A stretch of 64,000 bases of DNA, taken from Sipunculus nudus (Eukaryota > Annelida > Sipuncula > Golfingiida > Sipunculidae). Of this stretch, positions 31,305 to 46,300 are shown piece after piece. The DNA lies in contig CM049308.1 of NCBI GenBank assembly GCA_026874595.1, positions 78,540,124 to 78,604,123 of the forward strand. The letters are read 5' to 3'. The notes beneath the pieces were generated by a model. It was not told the origin of the DNA, searched no databases, and saw only the letters and a program-made list of their open reading frames with translations. The position numbers and the translations under genes were made by a program. Positions within the stretch are counted from its first letter, which is position 1, and each line of letters opens with the position of its first letter.

Positions 31305-34300
31305 CTGATATACTGTGATGGACTTTTTTTCATGAGGGTTGCAAATACACAATATACAAAAACATATATTATTATGAAAATGACAACCTTTGTGAACAAG
31401 AGGCCCCATCAAGATAGGTGACCAGGCATTTATACTGTAGCCCCATTTCAGATAAATGCTATCCAAGCCTGTCATGCTGAGAGCCAAAAGATTGATATAT
31501 TATAAAAATGATAGATTATTTATGTTAATGGTAAATTATATATTTATGTTAGGAATAATATCAGATCTTATCCATCGAAAGTAAACAAAAATGTTCTCGT
31601 TGTTTATGATTATTTTAGGTTTTGCTTAGATATATATTTAAAATAGCCATAGTTGCCTGACATAACAAACATGAGGTGGTACACTCAAGGCCACCTATTG
31701 GATAACTCAGATATTGTTTGTTTTGATGGTGCTCAATACTTACATGTTAGTTACCTTCTGTACTGTGACTTTCACTTACATTTAACAGGTTCCCATCATT
31801 TAGAAAGTCTCAGGGAAGTATCTGCCATGGTATATATTGTATTGTTATATAATGCATACTCTATATTATACAAACTTACAAAGAGTGTATTACTGTAATA
31901 TATGTAATATATAAAATTATACATAAAATATAAACCGAGTAAATTCAGCCAGTAAATTCAGTATATCAGGGTAAAAGGTCAAGGTAATGGCCGGATTGTT
32001 GACATTTGGGATATGACATATATGCAAGAATGTGTTGCATTATATAAATATATACAGAATATGATAAATATAAAAAAATAATTTAATACCACCATAGTAC
32101 ATAAAACAAAGAATTTAGATGTTTATCATACATTTTTAGCTCAGCTGACTATAAGTCATCTGAGCTATAGTCGTGGTCCATTGTCCGTCGTCCGTCCGTC
32201 CGTCTGTCTGTCCGTCCGTCCGTCCGTAGATGTGGCACGTTTTGAAACCGTAAGACCTAGGAATCCCAAATTCAGCATAATGTTAGATGTCCCCAAGATC
32301 TCCTACCAAGCCGAAAACTGGGTCTTTGCGACTTCGTTCCTTTGAGAAATTAAGGAAAAACCTCAATTTTTTATTAAAATCCTATTTTCACACTTCAGGA
32401 CTGCCTAATATCAAAACCACTCATCTGTTTTTCCTCATATTTACCATAAATGTTCCTCTATATAGTTTCTATGTACATGCCAGATATTAAGTCAGTATTA
32501 TATAATTTAAAAAAGTTATGGGCCCAAACATAATGGACTTTGTAAAAAATCAGGAAAAATAATAACTCACTTAACATGAAAAATTTTGAAACTAGAGTCT
32601 ATTTTATCAAGTATATAACTATGTTTAATTAAGATTCAATTGTTTACCCAAAATTAGATCTGAATTTTGTAAATTTTTTAAGTTATTAGCATAAAAAAAA
32701 AATCAGTACCTTAAATTTTGCCCAACTTTGACCATGGCACGTTTTTTTCCTGTAAGCACCATTGATTTAATTTTCACAGCATGTAATCATAAATATTTAG
32801 TTTGTCTAAATCTGAAATTTGAAAATAAAAGCTTGAAAATTAAGCTAGTTATTGATTTTTTTCTGTAGTCACTTGCTTTGATCACAGATGCAGGGTCCCA
32901 CTCCAGGTCACTGGAAGTCAGCTATGCCAGGGTTTCTGATTTGTTACAGTCACTGGGGGAGATCCCCTGCTGTGACAGGTGTACAGTTATTCTCATATCA
33001 TCACCCCCCCTCCCCCCACCCCACCCCCCACCCCCCGCAAACCAACCCACCAAGTGTTATGCAGTAATTGTTATTGTTTTCACTGTATCTCCTTATTTGT
33101 AATGCTGTTTCCACTCCGATATGCAAAAACTTTCCTTGAAAAAATAATTCAAGGTGTAATCCAGGAAAATGCAATGTTGTGTAATGTAGCATTTTTAAAG
33201 AAATCAATTTTCTTTTAAATGATTTTAACAAATATAAATGAACCCATCAGTATGCTTAAATTATTATAAAATATGAAGCACATTATGGATAAATAAAGAC
33301 ACAATTAAAAATTGTGAAATCTAAATCAAGTATTATTTTTAGATATTTATTGTTTTACAGATTTAAAAGATATATTTTTGTGGTAAAAAATAAATAAACA
33401 TTTGTATGCATGATGTGGTGTTATCTGACAAGATTGAGATTTATGATGATGCAATTTAGAATTATGAATCAACTTTTATATTCAGATATATATGTTATAT
33501 TGGAAATGTATAGAAATATAAACTTAGATTAGAAAATAATTGATGTGATAAAAAAATCAGGATTTAATACAAGCATTTGTTCATTATTTTCCTGCCTCAG
33601 CAGAATTTGAGATCAGGCTTTGTTTGCCCTGTTTTATGTTGTTAATTAGCTATATTTCAACTGTATACATTTCATAAAAAAAATACATATATTTAATAAT
33701 ATATAATATACAAAAAAATAGATTCAATTGAACAAATGTGTAAACTACTGAAATGTCAACAGTTAATCGAAAAACCAACTAATGATCATGGTAATAGTAC
33801 AGATCATTTGTTCACAAACTGCTCACATGCTTTAGTTTCAACATTAGGAAACACATGGTCAGGTCACAAAATATTTTTTGCAACAATTTCTTGCTCATCA
33901 ATACAAACCAATCATATAAACCAACCATGGCCTTTATTACCTCTTCCTCTTACACTTTATCTCCATTAGATATTATTTAGATTTTTACCTTCAAGGTTAA
34001 CGTCAGCTGAGCACAGTGACCCATAGGTCCCTTGTGTAAATATTGATTTTATATGCAAATTTAATGCCATTTAAATTATTTCCAAATAACTTATTCATGA
34101 CTTGGATGAAATTTTAAGGTGTAAAATGACACGACCAGTGTACTATGGTTCATGACCCTTGGGATCTGACCCTGCTGACCCGCCTGTCCACTAGTATTAT
34201 CTGGAGATAGCATCTGTTGATAAAGCTGACCTTGCTGTGTGCAGAAGTTCACTGTTAACTGGAACACTTGGTGCTAAATACCAGACATGTTATGAGTAAG

Positions 34301-37300
34301 CATTGGTGAAAGGCTAGTCAGTGTCCATCAGCACATATGTGTGATTCTCAGACTTCTTTCAGAAATGGGATCATGAACCTACATATTTATGTTACAGCAT
34401 CCAGATGACAATGTAATTTAACTGAAGCAGTGCTGACAATTTTAGCTCAGCTGATTGAGTAAGTGAACTGAAGCTGTGCTGACAATTTTTAGTTCAGCTG
34501 ATTGAGTAAGTGAACTGAGGTATTGCTATAGCACTATGTCTGTGGTCCATCTGGCTGTTAAGTCGTCTGTTAGCAGGGCACAGATTGTAACCCCTGGACC
34601 TAGAAACTTCTAAGTATACACCCAGGGAGGTCTATATAAAATATCTCCTTGGAAACCTGAAATTAGGTCATTGTGACCTATATCCTCCAAACTATGGGGC
34701 TTATAATACCTGCCAGAATAATTAAAAATTTGATACAAAACCTGGAGTATTTGGATAATTTATGCATGGATTGCCATGAATATTCCCTTGAATATTGACC
34801 ATGACTAACTAGTTTCATCAGTTCCCGAAAACTGGTGGCACAACCTGTATTTTTTTCTATTTTTTTTCAATTTTTTTGTCCTTAAAGTTTGTTTCATGAT
34901 GATAACTCCAGTTTGGATTAACATATGGATTTCAAACTTAACTTTTATATGTCCATGTCCATAAAATTTGTTTCATGATGATAACTCCAGTTTAGATTAA
35001 CATATGGATTTCAAACTTAACTTTTATATGGCCCACCTCTAACGCAAGAACCCTATTGATTTTGGGGTCATGAGGTCAAAGGTCAAGGTCAAAGGACCCA
35101 CATATTTAGAATTGTGGATGCATTTTAAGCCAAACTTTTCATCCCAAACCTTCCATCTTGCACATATAGCTGACCTACCTACAGGGGAAGAACCTGACTG
35201 ATTTTGGGTTCACTAGGTCATGGTCACAGGGCCCATCCATTGACAAATTAGTTTATGGATGAAAACTCCAGTTTGGGTAGACAGGTTGGCTTCAAACTGA
35301 TCACAGGATCCATATTTCGAAAAAAAACTCATAAACCTATCCTAATAGACGAATTCAGTTGAGTGTCATGAAACAAGGGTCCATAGTTAACATTTAGTGA
35401 AACAGAAAAGTTTAATATTTATGAAATGCATATTTTTTCCCCAGTCTTTAGACTTTGTCCAAAGCAGGTATTGGACAAACAAGAATGTTAGGAGGGCTGT
35501 GACAGTTTTGCTCTCTTTAATCTTAAGGTACTGGTGTTTATGTCCATGGTCAGGTCAGGTAGGGGTGGATGTGATCTAAATCTACATGTACCTCACTACC
35601 TGTATGCACCTAATATGTAAATGAATTATGCTTTTTATTGTCTTAGTTGTATTGCCAGACAAAGTCTGGAGATACTATGGTTAAGGCAAAGTTGCGCTGC
35701 CTCCGCCGCGGCAGAGATTTCTTTTGGACACAATAACTCAAAAAATATTTTATGGATCTTTATCAAACTTGACATGTGCATAGATATGGGTGAAAGGACA
35801 AAGCCTATTTAAAATAGGGTCATGACCTGTACTAGGCGAGTGACCTTGACCTTGAATATGTCAAATTTAAGGGGAAAATGACACATATTCTTAAATATCT
35901 CATTAAATCTTGCATGGATTGATCCAAAAATCAGCTTGGCCAAAGTTCTTGGATAATGTTGTCAAGGAAACTGGTGATGCCACCTGGTATCCTTTTCTTG
36001 TTTTCTTTCCGTTTAATACCCCCATCATTTCCACTTTACAATACTTCGAGCATTATAAGTAAAAAAACTAATGGACAGATTTCTTTCATATTATGCATAT
36101 ACATAGACATGGATTATGAGATGATGTATATTTAAATTAGGGTCATGACCTTTCCTAAAAGAATGGTATTGACCTTGAATATTGCCATATTTGGTGAAAA
36201 TCACACTAAATCATAAATATTTCGATAAGGGATGCATGCATTGGTCCAAAAATCAAATTGACCAAAGATCTTGGATAGCTTTGTCTTTTGCGGAAGACAG
36301 GTGGCACCACCCTCTGTCTTTCTTTTGTTTTTGTGCCTTTTAATACCCCATCATTGCCACTTGACAGTACTGTGAGTATTATAAGTCTAAAACTTATTGA
36401 CAGATCGGGCTGAAATTGTGCATGTACATTGATCTTGGATACCTCAATCTTTTACTCAAGACAGGTGGCGCCATCTGCAATCTTTTTGCCCTGGCGTCCA
36501 TCTGCATGGTGCTTTGGTGAAAATTGCTTTTATCTCCGGAGTGGTTTAAGGTATTTGTCTGAAATTTGGCATGTCCATCCATCTTTGAAAGTTTTCTCTT
36601 AAACCAGACAGGTGGTACCACCTACCTATCCGTTTTTGTAGAAAAAATTAATGCCCTTTTCTGAGGGGTGTTTTGCCCTATTAGCCTGAAATTGTTAATA
36701 TCCATAGATCTTGGACTCCTCAATCTTGTACTCACGACTGGTGGCGCCATCTGCAATCATTTGGCGTGGCATCCATCTATACATGTGCTTTCGGTGAAAA
36801 TTGCTTTTAACTCTGGAGTGGTTCAAGGTATTTGTCTGAAATTTGGCATGTCCATCCATCTTTGAAAGTTTTCTCATAAACAGTAAGGTGGCGCTAACTA
36901 CCTTCCCATTTTTGTAGAAAAAATAAATGCCCTTTTCTCAGGAGTGATTTGGCCTATTGGCCTGAAATCGTGCATATCTATAGATCTTGTACGCTAGACG
37001 GGTGGTGCCACCTGCAATCGTTTTGCCATGGCGTACATCTGTAGATTTGTTTAAGATGAAAATTGCTTATATCTGAGGAGACCTTCAATGTATTGATCTC
37101 CAATTTGGCATGTACAATGTACAATTGTACATCCATCTTGGAGAGTTTTCTCATCAACCAGACAGGTGGCACCACCTACCTCACCATTTTTATAGTATAA
37201 TTTTATCCCCTTTTCATAAGAGTGATTCTCTTTATTGGCCCCCATATTTGGTGAAAAAATATTGTTTCTCAACTTGATAGATGGAAGAAACCATAGTCAC

Positions 37301-40300
37301 TTGCCAAGTGTCAGTATATCCTGCTGAAGATGGGTGGACTTTTCTTAAGGGGGGGGGGGGGGGATTAATTGTCTGGCGATACTATGGCACCTGCGGTGCC
37401 AAGATATATCTACTTTATTAGGTAGCTGAAACATGACTGTGATCATAGTTCTCACTGGTCCATCAAGTAGTTAATGTGTGTTTCTGCATAGACATGACAT
37501 TACAGGTAGAGTGATCAGTTAAAAGCTCTAAGAGATTAGATGGGTGGGCTGGTTTATTCTTAGTTCATTAGAACAGCTCTATTTTCATCCAGGAGCTCAT
37601 TTGTCTCTTGTCATCTTGTAAATAGTTTAGTTCTTGGATATTTCACCCTTTCATTTTGAACTTCATAATCTTCACCTTTTTGTTAAGCAATGTGACCACT
37701 GGGCAATTAAACAAGGATAAATTTTGTTTTTAATGGTCTGTGCTCATAAATTAAAAAAAAAAAGTAAATAAAAGTAAACAAATCTCTAGTACTTCATACT
37801 CTCTGCATGTTTATTGTATTGGGAGATAAACATTAATCAACAATGGGCATCGTTCACATATCCTGGTTATAAATAATAACCAGAGCTTATCATTTGGCAG
37901 GAATGTGACCTAACACCACTAAAGTTATCAACCTTTAGGGCTCATGTCTCATAATAAATAACCCTGTTCTTGAAGAAGTTATAAGTGATTTACCAAGAAA
38001 GAGCTTCTCAATCATAGGTCAGGTCTTAAGCTACAGATAAAGGTGATAACATAATGAGTGTTTGTGATAAATTTATAATAGAGATACCTTTAAGTACCCT
38101 ACCATCAGTCACTAAGTCACTTACTATGCTTATTTATCTCAGTTTGGCACAGGATGTAATCTCATTTGTAGTTATTTACCTGCACGTCAGGAGAGTTTTA
38201 CCTTAAAGATATGAATTAATTTCACTCTGATCTTAAACACCAATTATCTTAATATATAGGGGAAAAAAAGGGTATGGTTCTCAGGCACTTTTTTTTTTTT
38301 AAATCAGTGCGGACAAGTGGTATTTTGTTTTTGACCTTTTTTTGTATGTTTCAAAAAATTGTTGTATGTCAATTTTTTTTGCTAAACAGGTTAAAGCACT
38401 ACATAAATTGCATTATTTATCTTCTTGAAAGATAAAAATAAAATAAAAAGTTTTTGATGTGGGGGGTTAAAATTGATTCAGGCTGTGCCTGAGAACCTTT
38501 TATAAATTTTTTTTTGGCCTAGCATATTATTTTCATTTTTCAGATATTTCACTATGGTGTATATACTATTGGGAGGCATACTTAGCAAAGTATTAGTTGT
38601 TGGGACTAATCTGATTTGAAACTAAATTGGCTCTCAGTAGATTTGCTTACCTCTACCCAAGGAAACAATAACACTTGGTCTGCTTTCTTATCCAAAGTCT
38701 GCATGAAGCTATATATCTGTATATCATACTAAATGCTACATACTTTCAGTTTCAGATCATAAATACTGCAAAGTCTTGGTTTGTCTGCTGTTTTGAAGTT
38801 TTTGAAGCAATTGTTTCATTCACTTGGTTTTAGTTTATTTGCCCTGGCCTTAAATCCCAGTGACACTGTTTACACAAGTGTGCGAAATTGAAAGGAAAGT
38901 GTAAATACTATCGTAGCTTATAGGCTCAGACCACTTCCAAGATACACAAAGTAGGTATGCATATCATGTTATACAAGTATAGAGTTGTCAAGTGCTACAT
39001 GAAGCAAATAGAGCATAACTTTTGTCAACAGACTAGTCAGTGAAAAAAAGGTGCTTTTGTGGGCTGTTCACTCAACTCTTTGTATTTTTTTCATCACTTG
39101 TTGTATACTTTAGGTTCCTGTATTATATAGATATCCATAAGTTAAGTATTCATTATGAGTTCTGACAAATTTTAGCTTCTCCAGTGAGCTGTCTTGCATT
39201 AGTCTTTAGATGATATCTTTCAAATAAACCAAATGATGCTACCAGTATTGGAACATCTAAAAATGATCAATAAATTCCAAAGAAATAAATAAAAGGATTT
39301 ATTTACAGCCAAAAAATAAAAGGTATGGTTCTCAGGCACCACCTGCATAAATTTTAAACCCCCCATCAAATTTTTTTATTTTGATTTTTTAATAGAAACT
39401 TACCAATTTTAAGCTCCAGCCACTCAGACATTTCTTTCATGAAGATAAAATAATACAATTTTGATAACATTTTCTTTGTTTTGTAGTTACTTGTTTGGCT
39501 AAAAAAACCTGTTTTTAATCATGTTTTTCCTTGATCATATGACATTTTGATCGAAACATTAAAAAAAAGGGTAAAAAAAATTGCTTGCCCGCATTGATAT
39601 CTGGGAAAAAGTGCCTGAGAACCAAACCTTGTTTTTTTTGGTCTAATGAATGCTGTAAAGGATTCTTTGGAGGTTCATCCCATGATATACTGACATAATC
39701 ACAAGCAGGGAGTTCAATAGACAAGATTTTTCTCGAGTCTGGACTCTTGGGGTCAAAGGTTTGGAGATTTTGGAGAAACCCAAGGGGCACTCAACGGCAA
39801 CATTTAAAGAGTTTATATAGAAGAAATCAAAATTTGCATTTTTATACATTTAATTATTTAAAATATGAAATTTTACTAAATTTAAAGAACATCCCAAAAC
39901 CCTATAAGAATCTCTTGTGATAAGATACACCATTTAAGGGATCTGGTTCAGCTGCAAAGTCTAAATAATACAAGTGTATTCATTTTAGAAACACCTTGTG
40001 GAAAATGCCATTGCTGTCTGTCCAAAAACAGCCTTTGTACATGTACTTGGATGTGAAAAAAATAAAGGAAAAATATTCATGATTATCTATTAGATTAAGT
40101 AAATTGTTAGTTGTGTGAGAATAGAATGATTAATAGTTTAAGGCAACAGTAGCATGTAATCTTTGGCATTGGATTTTCATGATTGGCTGTTTGCAGTATT
40201 TATACTTTGATTCAAACAAGTACCCTAGTGATCATTGGTTAATTAATGATACCCTAGTCTAGGTGTAATCACAATCACATCAATGATTGTAAAACAGGTC

Positions 40301-43300
40301 TGCTGCTTGGACGCTCAGGACCCCATCAATGAGCATCTGAAACAGATTCTGAGCATCTCTGATATATGCTCTTGTGTTCCTGAAAGCCCTGTATATTTTA
40401 CACAGACAACAGTTTTGTTAAGAGCATTTATTGATATAGCAGGTAGAGCAGCTTTGAAACCATATATCATTTGTTATGAGTTTTGTTTTATTCATGTAGC
40501 ACTCAATGAAAGTCTTTCATGATAAGTATGATAAGTAACACTGTATCACACAGGTGTATTACTATGAGGTGTTAGATAAATGTTGTCACATTTGATAGAG
40601 GAACAATATAATGTGCAGCGATAACATTTGGTAGATATGATTCAGATATGATTTATGATTTAGGTCGGTGGTGGCACCTGGTCAAGATACACTTGTATGA
40701 CCAACCAAAGTGAGGCGCAATGGTGATGTTTTTGGGGAGGGGAAACAATACATACCTTGGAATAAATAAAGGGAGGGGGGGTTTGAACATCACTGATATT
40801 AGATACACCTGATATGCATTCAGATATGCTAACATTCAGAGCAATTTTGTTAAATAATGATAAAATAATTTACACTTTTTGAGGTCCAACCTGCATCCAG
40901 TTAAATCAACAGTTTCTAAATCTAGAAAAAAAAGGGTGTTGTGAAGAATTGGGATAAATGTTTAAGGTTACATTGGTATTTTAATTGTTACAGTGGTGAG
41001 AAGTCTGAATATCAGTGGATGTTGCCCCTAACTTAAAATGCTCAATTATGACTTCACATGTAATGACCATTCCACCCTGAGGCAAAGATATGCATAGTCC
41101 TTAAGTGGTTACAGTAAACCCACGTTTGTTGTGTTCAGGCTAAACAAAAAGTTAACCAACTTGTTACTGACTTCACTTGATCACCAAGTTAATGTGTACA
41201 AATCATGCTGAGAAAAAAAAGTTAAAGATGGCCTTCTTTTTCTATATAACTTGCGCAAATTTAATTACTGGTATATAACAATGTGTATAATTTGTGGTAT
41301 GATATATAATAGAAATCTGTTGGGTGTTAGATCCACATTTTTGCGGGGAGGAAATGTTGGTTCACCTATAGCTGTAAAGTCACTGACCTAATCTCCTGAT
41401 AATAAAAATGTATAGTATACCTAACACATGTACTGTATTTCCATTTATCTGAGCAATCAGACCTGGTACTTGGGTCTAAACATGTACATGGGGGTAGATT
41501 CCTCATGACAAAAGAGCATTTTGTTGCCACTCTCTGCTGCCTGTCTGTATACAGTGATCTGACGTATAGTCTGTTGAGTAGCATACAAGCCAACGGGTCC
41601 ATTCAAGTTAGAAATGTAACAATTACTGACCAATAAATGGAGGCCTTAGGTTATTACTGTAATGTTAACCCTGATCATAGCATGCTTTTCAGATTTTCTA
41701 CAGAAATTTTTTATTTATTTTTTTAAACAAAATTTATAACTGATCTTACTAGTAAATTCTAACTGTTAAGATAGTAGCAGTAAATGTAACTTATTTTGAA
41801 TTATAATCAGGATTCATCAAAGTGTTGTTTAGGATCTTTGTTGATACTTTGGTTGGTATTGTGTTAACAAGGGTACCAAATCTGTGATAGTCATGATAGG
41901 GACATTATTGCGATAATATAATCTTTGTACATATAAGGTGTCATTTATGCAAGTTAACAGTCATTTATGTAATAGCTTCATAAGTAACCTATTGCTGCTG
42001 CCAGGCTTATCACAAGGACACGCAGAAGGGACCACATCTCACCTGTGTTGGCCAGTCTTCATTGGCTTCCGGTGGAATATAGATGCAAGTTCAAGGTCCT
42101 GGTGTTCACATACCAAGCACTTGCAGGCATTGCTCCACAATACATCTGTGACCTTGTGCAATGCTGCCGACCTGCTCGGACTCTAAGATCCTCCTCAAAG
42201 TCCTTGCTTGTCGTACCAAAAACGCGGACTGTAACATATGGTGACCGTAGTTTTAAAGCGGCTGCACCAACACTTTGGAATGAACTTCCTGACATTTTAA
42301 GGGATGCACCATCGCTCTTGGCTTTCCGCAAAGGACTAAAAACCCATCTCTTTAAACAGGCACACACACTGATAAATAGCGCCAAATAGTGAGAGTGCGA
42401 GTCACTATGTTTTACTGCAGAGGACTTCATTTTTAATCAGCATTATAGCCATGAACTGAGTGGAATAATTAGTTTTTTATCATCTCTTATCCTATTGCTT
42501 TTATCAGATATTAATGTTTTACTTTAAATGGACTTTCGGTTTTAACTTGGAGACTAGGTTTTTAAATTTAGTCCTAGGCAAATCTCCTTGGACACCTGAT
42601 ATTAGGTCATGGTGACCTACATTTTGAGACCTAAAGGCTGAAAAGAAGATTTTGAGCACCCAGAAAGTCAGGCAGGGCACACATTGTAATTGTTAGGCCT
42701 AGAATCTTGTAATGTAACATTCTGAGATGTCATTGGCAAATGTCTGTGGAAAACTGAAATTAGGTCACCATGACCCATATTTTGCGACATTTAAGGAAAA
42801 GAAGTCATCTTAGCACCCAGACAGTCAGTCAGGGCACACATTGTATCTGCTAGGCCTAGAATATTCTAATGTAACATTCTGAGATGTCCTTGGCCAGTGT
42901 CCTTGGAAACTGAAATTAGGTCACCATGACCTATATTTTGCAACCTATCAGAAAAGATGCCATATAAAGCACCCAGACAGGGCACAAATTGTTTCCATTG
43001 GGCCTCGAATATTTTTACATAAAATTCAGGAGGTCCCAGTCAAGTGTCCTAGGAAACCTAAAATTAGGTCATGGTAACCTATATTGTGTGACCTATGGGC
43101 TGGAAACAGACAAACAAGGCACAAATTGTATCCATTAGCCCTACACTCTTCTAACATGACATTCAGGGAAATCTTTGGTAATTCTCCATGGAAACCTGAA
43201 ATTGGATCATAGATACTGTTAGCTGTTAGCTATGGACCAGAAACATGATTTTGAGCACCCAGACAGACAAGGTACAAATTGATCCATTTTCCTTGAAACC

Positions 43301-46300
43301 CTCTATTTTGAAATCCAGGGGGGTCCTGGGCAGGTCTCCTATGAATCCTGAAATTTTTATTTTCTGTCCATTTTTTCATGACTAACTTTAGCCATAGGCT
43401 ATTCTCTCAGACAATATATAACATCTTAACGTAGATAAATTTGATGATTCAGTAGATGGTTGCCTTTGTATGTACACCAGTTTCACTTGTTATTTTACAC
43501 TCATATCACTCATGGATCACAGGGATAAACAGGATTTTCCTGTTGGAAGTGTTATTAGTGCATTTCATTACTTTTGAAATGGCAAGTATACCCATGACAG
43601 AAGTCCCTGCCATTTCTGCTGTTCTATTATCCATCATTCCCAGAGCTTCTCTGGGACTCAGTGATGCTGGTAACTGCCATTGAGCCATTGTGAAGCCACT
43701 CAACAGCCTTATTTGTAAGTCTTTCTGGGAATCCCAGTGAGACAGTAAACTTGTGTTCAGTATGCCGTTTTGTTGTGATGTTTTTTTTTTATGTCAGCTC
43801 ATAGGAATGTCTCACTATTTAGCTGAGGGCAAGGACCTTGGTATCATCACTAAGGGCTGATGGGATGGATTTGATAATATTGAAATAATCATTACATCAT
43901 GATTCATAGAAAAATCAAGTTTGTTTAAAAATAAATTGAACGCATCAGAATAATATCATGTAATTTATAAAAAATTGAAATTTGTTTTTTTTATTTCAGT
44001 TAACAGATTTATGGATAGCCAGTAATATGTTCTCATTCGTAACTGATGGGGGATGTTTATTCACAAGTTTTGAACAAAAATGTATAGTATTTAGTGATGA
44101 TAAAAAATACTGTATTTTAAATGAATACATATAACTTTATAATTAAAGATTATCTTGAAGTGAGTCTCTGATTTATATTTTGTATTTTTTTTTGTCAGTT
44201 TTTTGTTATTTGTTCATTCTGTAAAACAACAAATAGTCAGTATTTATGCATATACATTTTCTACTGACTTATACCATTGGCTTTGAGAAAGTTTGGTTAA
44301 ACAACTAGGTTACTCAGATTAATTATGTCAACTACCAACTCAAAGACCCAGTTTATACAGCTGCAGTTGCAGGGCTTATTAAGCTTACTTACTGAGAAAA
44401 CTTTTTTCTGCAGGGTTTTTACTTAATCTGTTAGTCTAACCCCCTATTCTTGAAACCTTGGACCTTCTTTAAGTCCCTCCATGTAAATATTAAACTCTTT
44501 CCCAATATCCTGGATCCACCCCAGATTCAGATATTTTTGTCTGTGTTTGTAACAGTCAAAGATCACTGGGGACAAGAATTGATACAGATTTGTGTTACAG
44601 ATTACCAGCTACTAAACACATTGAGGCCTGGTACCAGCTTCTGTTGGTTATGTAGCTACTGAGGTGTACCAGCAGGTTTTGTTGCACTTTGAATATTAAT
44701 AACATGAATGTGGAATGCGGTTTTACTTCTAATAAATAAGTCACAAGACAGAAATCCTTGAACATAACAACTTGGCTCTAAAAAACTCATTTCAAGGACT
44801 TCATGTTTGAGAATTATCATTGGTAATCCATTTGCTTAGATATAAATAGCCACTATGGTTTTCAAAGCTGTCTTCTTCTTTAGTAAATGGACCACATTAA
44901 CCTGCTCAGATCAGCCTCCAGAACTTACATGATGACTGGTTTCAAAATGTTCCACTGACTTGCACAGGTGCAGCCCTAACTGAAACCCCTCTATAATTAT
45001 TGTACAGAACTGGCCATAATGCAGTCAGTTCACATCATTAAATGTTCTTTGAAAAATTGTAGATTTTATGTAGACAAATATGGACTGAGAAGATCTCTAA
45101 TAGACCCCTGAGGTTAATAAATTGATTTACCCCTGGTAGCATGCAAAATTACTACCTCCCTCCAAGGCCCATGGGCTGCCCTTCCTCAAAAATTCATTGG
45201 ATATCATTTATGAATATAAGATATTGTGTAGACAAAAGGCCTGTAATGATACATTGTCTCACAATATGATATGTATTGCCATACTTTGCTCATGATATGG
45301 TACACAATACGATACATAAATGATATACTGTGGTTGGCATCATATTCACAGGGTTGATTTTTCACAATTTCCAATTTTTCACTGTTTTGCAAGAGTTTCA
45401 TATTAGCAATCTTGCCACACAGGGACCTACACAGTGTTCATTGTTACACTAATTATTAAATATAATCTAGGAAGAATTTGACTCAAAGGTACATAGCAAG
45501 ATAGGTACATGTATAGAATTTCTTGTCTGTTATGGACAGATAATTCAAAAGTTATTATATTTTTAAACATATTTTCTTTTTCATTCCTATGCTTACAATA
45601 AAGAAGATCTGATATTGTATATAAAATGGCTACACTATAATGCTATAGAATATAAATAACTGTTAACCTGTGTTGATGAGGCGTCTTATTCATGAGGGTT
45701 TGAATTTTGCGATAACTTTTCTTTTATAAATATCGCAAACTTTAAACCTTAAGATAATTAAGGCAACCACAGCATTATGATTTAGATTTCAAGCAAAAAT
45801 CCTTTGTAAACTATATAGAAATGTATACCAGCTGGCTCTAATAAAATTGATTTCCACAGAATAATTAAACTTTATTCCAAATCAATAAGCAAATCAAAAG
45901 CTGTACAACTCATTTCTTACCAGTTACCATTAACTTCTGGTATGTTACATGGCACTTAAAGACATTGCTTTCCATTGGATCATTAAATACAGTAAAACTT
46001 GTGATATGAGTCCTTTATTATGAGACCACCCATGGGACTGGCCAAAGGTGGTCTTAAGTCACAGGTGGTCTTATTAGACAGGTCAGTTATAACCATGTGA
46101 ATGCTTTCTGTTCACTCACAGGGTAGTCTTAATACTAATAATAGACAGGTGGTCTTATAAGACAGGTTCTACTGTATTGTCAATATATTGATACTGGGGC
46201 ATCTGATGTTACTGATATAATTTTGTATCATGATGTATTGGTGCACTGGTTAATTGTTACAGCCCTGATAGACAAACAGATATACAAACAGGGGTGAATG

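Noticed and set aside
42059-42430. 123-codon open frame on the minus strand
   Set aside because: Antisense to the CR1-like LINE remnant, which has clear protein motifs on the plus strand.
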